From Trifolium pratense (lineage: Eukaryota; Streptophyta; Magnoliopsida; Fabales; Fabaceae), in the NCBI RefSeq assembly GCF_020283565.1, contig NC_060063.1, forward strand, positions 25,412,777 through 25,476,776: a stretch of DNA of 64,000 nt, read 5' to 3'. A model generated the notes under the pieces. It saw only the letters and a program-made list of their open reading frames with translations. It was not told the DNA's origin and searched no databases. A program made the position numbers and the translations under genes. This document shows, in pieces, positions 57,091 to 64,000 of this stretch (the first letter of the stretch is position 1; each line of letters opens with the position of its first letter).

Positions 57091-57339
57091 TTAGGAAAAT
57101 GCATGAGAAAGAAATATGTCTTTACCTTCAAGAATTAATGGTTGTGAATGAAGAACACTTTGTTGAGAAGGTTGAGCTATATAGTAAGTAAAAAATTGGT
57201 TGAATTGGTTGAATGAAGAAAAGAGGAAAATGTGAGGAAAGAAAGAGTGAGAGAGTGTTATTATTATTATTATTATTATGATGCAATAGAAATGTACAAT
57301 GTGAGTGTGTTATGGAGAAAGAGATTTATAGGTGAAGAA

Positions 57340-58240
57340 GTTAATAAGGCCAGACTGGTTTTCTTCACATTACACCGTCTCTTCTTAATCTCATAAGATG
57401 TGTCACTATAAATGCTCTGAAAGGTTGTTGAAAAACTTTAAAGATGAAATCACCCCACCTATCTAGAGTATTTTTTTACACTCTAGAAAAATTTGAAAAA
57501 AATAAGTGTTTTTTCCTTGTAATTTCTCTCTCTTTCTTTCTAAGAAAATATTATAGAGAAATCAAACAGGGTGTTTAAGTGTGGTAAGCAATGAATGTAG
57601 AGAAATAAATGAGAGTAGTTGAGGAACATGGAGAGGGAAGAGAGGAAAAAACTAGCATAAAGTTTTGGGGTCACATACTCAAATATACAAGTATACAACT
57701 TTTAGTGTAAGAGTTGTCATCTACTAATATATTATAGTACTAGTAATATATATTCACATTATGTATATATAGTTGGAAAAAAAATAAAATAATATAAGAT
57801 TAAAATGTTTTGCTATGTGAGGTTTGGTTATAGTTTTGGTGAGCAACCTACCAACAATTTATAACATTTATGTGGTTGAACTGTTTTCTTATCTATATGT
57901 ATCCATTCCATTTTTCATTCCTTGTAAAATAAGTATATAAAATAGTTTAATTTTCATGCAACTTAAATTTATTTTATTTTTTTACATTGTTAGTAATGTT
58001 AAATGGATTTGTATTCTTAAAAGTCAACTCACAAGACGAAATTTTTTCTTCTACCACATATACATGTTCGACGGTCTAATTTTTTTTGATAATGTGAGAC
58101 TTCAATACAACTTCAATAAACACACTACAAAAAATAATGTGTGTGTGATTTTATTTTATAGTGTAACTGAGTTAGTATAAAAGTCGAATATTATAAATTA
58201 TCTAACAATTGTGATTGTTGACAATATAAAAACTTTTGTC
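57340..58240. other. CYP86A promoter region and spacer, no gene seen
   Basis: A/T-rich. No family-like reading frame and no repeat ends. Confidence 0.4.
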
Positions 58241-58248
58241 ATTGACAG

Positions 58249-58560
58249 TGTTAAGAGTTTTACATCGAATGTAAAATGGCCTGATGTAAGATGACTTGAA
58301 CATGAGTTTATAAATAGACACAATCTTCACTTTATAAAGCGGTTTTGTAAGATTAAATTAAGTCCAACTTTTTTCATTAACAGTGTTAAGAGTCTTACAT
58401 CAAATGTGAGATGTCCTGAACATAAGTTTATAAGTATAGACAATTTTCACCTTATAATGCGGTTTTATAGAGACAATCCTCAACTTATAAGTCGATTCTG
58501 TAAGATTAAATTAGACACAACTTCCAATTATAAGTTGGTATCAAAACCTCTTACAAAATC
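58249..58560 (+). repeat. TRIM-like LTR fragment, two units plus primer site
   Basis: TGTTAAGAGTyTTACATC units start at 58249 and 58384 (135 bp apart), followed by TTGGTATCAAAACC at 58535, a slightly mutated initiator-tRNA primer site. This is the legume repeat type also present at 59976-60083. Confidence 0.6.
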
Positions 58561-58608
58561 CGTCGTGCCATATGCTATCAAGTAGTCACAATTCTAAGAA
58601 ACAATGTA

Positions 58609-58754
58609 CTCCCTCCGGTCTTATTTATAAGTAATAGTTACTTTTTAGATTCATTGAACAACATATGTTCTAGTCTATATCTAAGCTAGATAGTATATCA
58701 ATTGTTCAATGAATCTAAAAAGTAACTTTTACTTATAAATAAGGCCGGAGGAAG
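58609..58754. mobile_element. Stowaway MITE, 146 bp
   Basis: CTCCCTCCGGTCTTATTTAT and inverted ATAAATAAGGCCGGAGGAAG, flanked by TA on both sides. Inner arms TTACTTTTTAGATTCATTGA are also inverted, so the element folds along its whole length. Confidence 0.9.
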
Positions 58755-58759
58755 TATAT

Positions 58760-59970
58760 GAATTAAATTCTATAAAAAAAAGTAAGAATTAAATTCTATA
58801 TAAAATTAGTTGAAAAACAAAATTCAGAACAACAACAGCAGCAATAACAATAATAACAACAATTCTAGGATTCATCACAGTCGGAGAGTTGACCTACCCT
58901 GCTCATTTATGATGAGATTTCAATGGCCATATGCCTATATGGTTGGTTTGGGAGCAAAAGTCAAAGCTAAGATAACAGAATAATTCAATACAAACATTGC
59001 CTCAAAATTTTGCTCATTTCAATGTAGTTTTCTTCACGAGGAATGTAAAAAATTTATTTTTTTTTATTTTTTTTTATTTTTTTTTGTTTTTTAGCTTATT
59101 TTCACCCTCTTAATATCAAAGAAAATGAACCTTGACTTATTCAAACACTAAGAGAGTAAGTAAGACAAGAAAAATATATAAAGTGAGAAGCACACGCTAG
59201 AAAGAAAAAATAGTAATCTATAGAAAAATTTAAGTTTTATAAGTTAAGTATGTTTGTTTATGTTTTTTTATACTATATACTAATACAATTGATTAGTATT
59301 ATGATTACTCTATTATTTAAGAAATCAACTTAATTTATGGTAACTTAGCAAGGTAAAACCTCTAATCTAGAAATTGATTTAAGTGGGTTGAGTAAAAGTT
59401 TAAGATATTGAACTTTGAATATCACATTAAGATTATGAGTGAAAGTGATGAGGAAAATGACAAAGACATTGCTATGAAATTAATACATTTAAAACAATAT
59501 GATTCATTTGATTAAGTTAAAGTGACTTGTGCAATATATATACAATATCATGTTATTTTGATTTTAACATGAGAAAGCAATTTGGCGAAGTTTCTATACA
59601 AAAATAAATAAAAATACTGTTCTTGTAAAAACTAAGTAAAATCTAACTATTATTAGACAATGATTGGTGTTAACTACACCACACCTATATAATATCACAA
59701 ATTACCCTTCTTAAATTGCTAATATTATCACCACATACACGATACACCTATATAATGTATGCATCATACTTAATCTAATTCACTTTTAAGCCTAAGCCTC
59801 CATTAATATATCTCTCATAGCTCTTCTCTTATAGATATCATCACCATTCCCCTCTTCATCATTATTCGACAAGAAATAATTTTCATTGTATATGCTGGTT
59901 TAAGATATCACATAAATGATGACGTGATATGTTTAGTGAAGAGGGTAAACTAAAATTTGTTAATCTTAGA
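58760..59970. other. AT-rich intergenic DNA, no gene seen
   Basis: Low-complexity T/A tracts (59050-59090) and no convincing frame or repeat ends. Confidence 0.45.
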
Positions 59971-59975
59971 AATGA

Positions 59976-60083
59976 GTATTGGGCCTAACTCATCCTTACA
60001 AAACCGGCTTGTAAGGTGAGGATTGCCTCTAGTATATAAACACTTAGTCAAGTCATCTCTCAACCGATGTGGGACTCTTAACA
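59976..60083 (-). repeat. TRIM LTR fragment, minus strand
   Basis: On the minus strand TGTTAAGAGTCCCACATCGG .. CAATCCTCACCTTACAAGCC .. GTTAGGCCC, the intact form of the repeat at 58249-58560. Confidence 0.65.
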
Positions 60084-60490
60084 GTTAATATTATAGGGGT
60101 TAAAATAACAAAATCTTAAGCCAACATATTCAATGAGGGGCTAAAAGAACAAAATTTTAACATTATAAGGAATAATCAAAAAATATATATTACAGGATGG
60201 TAAATCAAAATTCCCTTTACAGAGTGTAAACACTATTTAACCCTTGAATTATATATAACACAACTATTTATGGTATGTTTAATTTGGCAAGACAAATTTG
60301 TTCATACGTTTAAAAAAGACTTATTTTGGTAACTTTTTTTTTCTCTCGAGATTATAGTTTAATTTGTTACTATTTTATAACTTATTTTGATATATAAGTA
60401 AATTTAGTATGTTGATCTTATTTGAAAAAAATTAAATATTAATTAAACATATCTTTTTTATGTTATTTCATATTATTGAGATTTATCAAA

Positions 60491-60972
60491 TGTGAGTTAA
60501 GTCCCACATTGGTTGAAAAAGTTGTTGTTGAGCAACATATAAATTAGAGAATCCATATAAACATAATGCCTTAAGGTTTTGAATGAAAGTGTGGTGTCAA
60601 AAGTTTGTGTGGTTGCTCTTAGTTCAAGGTGTTGATCCAACCTAGTGAGGCTCCCCCTCAATGGCCGAATAGTGGTATCAGAGTCGATGGTTAGATGATT
60701 CCGTGTATCGACAGTCTTCCCGACAAATGTGACCTCTCCCATTGAATGGTGGTGCAAGTGTATGGATAAAAAACAGCTTCCGCTTGAGAGGAAGATTGTT
60801 GCGACAAATGTGAGGTGAATTAAGTTCCATCATTGGATATAACTAAGAAAGTAAGTGAGAGATGACCCATAAACTTAATGCTTTAAAGTTTCGGATAAAA
60901 ATGTGGTGTCCAACTCACTTATGTTTTTGGTCTTAAGGCTAATGTAGATGATTCCCCAAACTCCCCTCATGA
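60491..60972 (+). mobile_element. TRIM retroelement, about 480 bp
   Basis: A 5' LTR (from TGTGAGTTAAGTCCCAC at 60491), a primer site TGGTATCAGAGTC at 60673, a purine tract GAGAGGAAGA at 60786 and a 3' LTR (from TGTGAGGTGAATTAAGTTCC at 60809) follow in the right order. LTRs are diverged. No coding capacity; the open frame 60497-60757 is a chance read. Confidence 0.7.
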
Positions 60973-61722
60973 CCCAACACATATTTTTAACCTAGTTTCA
61001 CCATTATTTTTACACCAAGCACTACAAATTTCATCAACTACTTATATATGTGCTAAGCTAATTTATAAATTATTCTCTATAAATTCATCCGCCAATTTAT
61101 CAACAATCCGCTATTTTTTTTTTATCAAACATCAAGAATTTTCCATCTTCTTTTTATGTTTCAACGTTATTAACAATGTCAAGTCTCATTAACTTCTATC
61201 TTGTGTGTTCGCATTTTTCTATTACAAAAAACCAAAGTTTTTAGACAAACAAAGCCGACTCTAGTTTTTCTGATAAAGAACTTCCATCTCTTTCCAAGTT
61301 CTCTTTCTCATTCATCCATACATCCATCCATCACGGAGAAGGGTAATTTTGGCTATTTCTTACCTTGAATCATCCCTTTACATCTTTTTTTTTTTTTTTT
61401 TTTTCTTCTTTTCTTCGTTCTCTCTTCTTTTAATCTAAATAAGTGGCTTTCACGTAGATTAAGTTTTTTCTTTTATTTTTTCTTTTTCTCTCATGATATT
61501 ATCGTCTAAGTCCGGCGTTGTGTTGTTCGTCATCTTGTGCAGCGTTTGTTTGATTTTCTATATTGTTGTGGTGTTTGTTTGATTCATATTGAAAGATCGA
61601 CTTCAATCAATTACATATTCAATTAATATTTTGGGCATTAACGATGTTGATTCAGTGGCATAGATTACATTGCGGTCACTCTAATTTAATCATATTATTT
61701 GTATGCATTTTATTGTAGTATT
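60973..61722. other. Spacer with long poly(T), no gene seen
   Basis: A run of more than 20 T lies near 61387-61405. No family-like frame. Confidence 0.45.
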
Positions 61723-64000
61723 TGTTGAATTATGCAAATTCATTGTGTAATCCATGTTCCTAAATCAATTACTTGATGTGCAAGTTAGTTTCAAAGTTAG
61801 TTAGTTTGTTGCTTATGTTGCAAGCAACAAACAAGTTAGTTGTTAAGTAGTTAATAACAGTTTTTAGGGAGTTAGTTAGTTTGTTAGAGATGGTTACAAG
61901 TTAGTTAGAAGTGTTTGTGATTGCTTAAGTGTAAAGCAATGTGTATAAATGCAAGTGATTGCATTATTGGTGTTTGTAACCCTTTTTCTTGGCCCATTAG
62001 TGGAAGAATAAAATTTCTCTTCTCCCTAATCAAATTCATTTTTTTATCATTCCAGTTTTACTTTCATTCTTCTTCTTCTTCCTCTCTCATAGAAAATCAA
62101 TTCTCCAGTCAATCTATCATTTCTTGCATTTTCTGCAAAACTGTGTTTACTGTGATCTTGCTCATAGGCGTGGCTTGAGCTTGCATAGAGTGTGCGAGTG
62201 ATTTAAGAATTAGTGTGTGTGTATAGTTCTACTTGTTGCGCCAACATCTGGCATCAAGATCCTGGTTATCACTGCAACCATGGCAACATACAACAATGGT
62301 CAATTTCCTGCAAATTTACCAATCTTGGAAGGCAATAATTATGATAGTTGGAGTAAGCAGATGAAGGTTCTGTTCAATTATCAAGATATGATGGATCAAG
62401 TGACTAATATGTAGATCCACTGACAGAGGCTGCAACAGAAAATCAAAGAACTCAATACAAAGAGTTGAAGAAGAAAGATTTCAAAGCATTGTTCATTATT
62501 CATCAAAGTGTAAGTCCATACATATTTGAGAAGGTTGGTGAATGTGAAACTGAAAAAGAGGCCTGAGATATCTTAGCTGCTGCATATGCTGGTGATCAGA
62601 AGGTAAAGAAGGTGAAGTTACAAACCCTAAGAAAGAGAATTTGCACAGCTACAAATGGAGGATAAAGAAACTGTAAGTGATTTCTTTACTAGAGTTGCAA
62701 AAATAGTTAATGAAATGAAAGCATGTGGCGAAGCTGTGTCTAGTTCAATGAGAATAGAAAAGATCTTGAGATCATTATCTCCAAGATTTGGCTATGTAGT
62801 AGCAACAATAGAGGAATCTATAGATCTTGATAGCATGAAAGTTGAAGAGCTACAAGGATCTTTGGAAGCACGTGAACAAAGGATGAATCAGAGAAACTAT
62901 GACAAATCCAAAGGTGAAGTTGCTTTACAAGCACAACACAACAATAAAGATAAGAAGGGAAAGGGTAAATGGAATGGAAATAAAGGAAGAGGATGGCACA
63001 ATAATGCTGGTAACAGAGATAAACCAGAACCTAGTAATGCAAATCAGAAGAATGAGAATCATAGAGGTGGTTTTAATGGAAGGGGTGGAAGAGGTGGCAA
63101 GAAAAGATTTGATAAAAGTAACATTCAATGTTACAATTGTCAGAAGTATGGTCACTTTGCTGATGAATTTTGGTCCAAGAAAGAGTCACAAGATGATGAG
63201 GCAAAGATAGCTATGCAAGATGATAATGATGATCCTATTATGTTCATGGTGACAACTAAAGAAGATTTGAACTGTGGTGAAGGATGGTACTTGGATTTAG
63301 GTTGTTCAACACATATGACATGAAGAAAAAATTGGTTTATTAGCTTCAACCAGTCACACAAGAACAAGGTGAAATTTGCAAATGATAGCACATTGAATTC
63401 AGAAGGTGTAGGAGTAGTGTGCATCAAGAGCAAGAATGGTGATGAGGCCTTCATCAATGATGTGCTCTATATACCAGGTATGAAGTGCAATCTTCTTAGC
63501 ATAGGGCAACTGCTAGAGAAAAATTATAAGATAGTCATAGAAGATAAAATGATGAGACTAATGGATTCAAATAGAAAGTAAATTTTGAAAGCTCCAATGT
63601 CAAAAAATAGGACTTTCAAAATTGAACTTAATGTATTAGATCATAAGTGTTTGGCTACAGCAGTAGAGAAAGATTGTTGGACCTGGCATTATAGATTTGG
63701 CCATTTGAATTTTAAAGATTTAAACATGATTCATAATAAGCATATGGTATCTGGCTTGCCTAAGATTCAAATTCCAAATGAAGTGTGTGAAGATTGTGTA
63801 CATTATAAGCAACATAGAGACAATTTCAACAAGAATGTATTGAGTAGAACAAAGTGTGTATTGAAAGTGATCTACTCTGATGTGTCTGGACCAATGCAAG
63901 TTGACTCAACAGGTGAAAATAGGTACTTTGTATCATTTGTTGATGATTATAGCAGAAAACTGTGGACTTATCTGATCAACAAGAAAAGTGAATATATGGA
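61723..64000 (+). mobile_element. Ty1/Copia retrotransposon, 5' part, decayed
   Basis: A probable 5' LTR (about 61723-62246, TGTTGAAT .. GCCAACA) with TATAAATGC near 61944 is followed by a primer site TGGCATCAAGATCC, a mutated form of the tRNA-Met site. Gag, protease, pre-integrase and the start of integrase follow, and the element leaves the window at 64000. The 3' LTR is outside. Confidence 0.85.
62280..64000 (+). pseudogene. Broken Copia gag-pol polyprotein gene
   Basis: Starts MATYNNGQF at 62280. Stops at about 62412, in EKEA/DILA near 62564, and further shifts break gag. Downstream are the UBN2-type gag end, a zinc knuckle CYNCQKYGHFADEF in which the last Cys is Phe, a protease site WYLDLGCSTH in which the catalytic DSG is DLG, a stop at 63320, the pre-integrase HHCC-type region (WTWHYRFGHLN, CEDCVHYK) and the integrase start (YSDVSGPMQV, FVDDYSRKLW). 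No active product is possible. Confidence 0.85.

Larger units (their letters stand above)
56580..57335 (-). promoter_or_regulatory. CYP86A leader with probable 5' UTR intron and TATA box
   Basis: On the minus strand CTATAAATCTC (57323-57332) is a good TATA box. Downstream, TTCTTGAAG/GTAAAGAC near 57127 is a donor, and TTTTCTTGTAG near 56680 is an acceptor, so the repeats would sit partly in a leader intron. Built from signals only. An ATT microsatellite (57258-57280) is in the leader. Confidence 0.4.

Overview
This is an AT-rich nuclear segment of a eudicot plant, most likely a papilionoid legume of the Medicago/Trifolium/Pisum type. That placement is an inference from spliced genes with GT-AG introns, the mix of plant LINE, Athila-like, CACTA, Helitron and Stowaway elements, and legume-style TRIM and SINE repeats; no single marker proves the species. 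Only four host genes are convincing: a GPAT4/8-type glycerol-3-phosphate acyltransferase (+, 8234-11729), a divergent LOB-domain (LBD) gene (-, 14090-15063), a PHT4;4-type plastid anion transporter (+, 48960-53949) and a CYP86A fatty-acid omega-hydroxylase (-, 54958-56580).

GPAT and CYP86A act in one pathway: CYP86A makes omega-hydroxy fatty acids and GPAT4/8 puts them on glycerol to give the 2-monoacylglycerol monomers of cutin. The order GPAT - PHT4;4 - CYP86A matches Arabidopsis chromosome 4 (At4g00400 GPAT8, At4g00370 PHT4;4, At4g00360 CYP86A2), and GPAT4/CYP86A4 are neighbours on chromosome 1. The window is therefore an old conserved gene block that transposons have stretched here.

Layout: 1-4.3 kb LINE remnants (one 5'-truncated LINE with a clear target duplication) and MITEs; 4.3-8.2 kb MITE and SINE debris; 8.2-12 kb GPAT; 12.6-13.3 kb LINE relic; 14-15.1 kb LBD gene; 15.7 kb SINE; 16.1-19.0 kb a hAT-like element with a complete Helitron inside; 19.27-33.80 kb a nest in which a TIR element holds a LINE, which is split by an Athila-type deletion derivative (20.3-25.1 kb) and by a CACTA element (26.6-31.5 kb); 34.5-38.9 kb a second nest in which a SINE holds a solo LTR, which holds a small LTR retroelement carrying a captured zf-XS domain from the RNA-directed DNA methylation factor family; 38.9-40.8 kb LTR fragments; 40.8-47.7 kb plant LINEs interrupted by a 2.7 kb solo LTR; 48.1-56.6 kb the tail-to-tail PHT4;4 and CYP86A genes; 57-61.7 kb intergenic DNA with TRIM and MITE copies; 61.7-64 kb a decayed Copia element that runs off the end.

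Most transposon boundaries are supported by target-site duplications read directly from the sequence. Exon structures of the host genes were built by hand from splice signals and reading frame and close without a frame error; no transcript or database comparison was possible.
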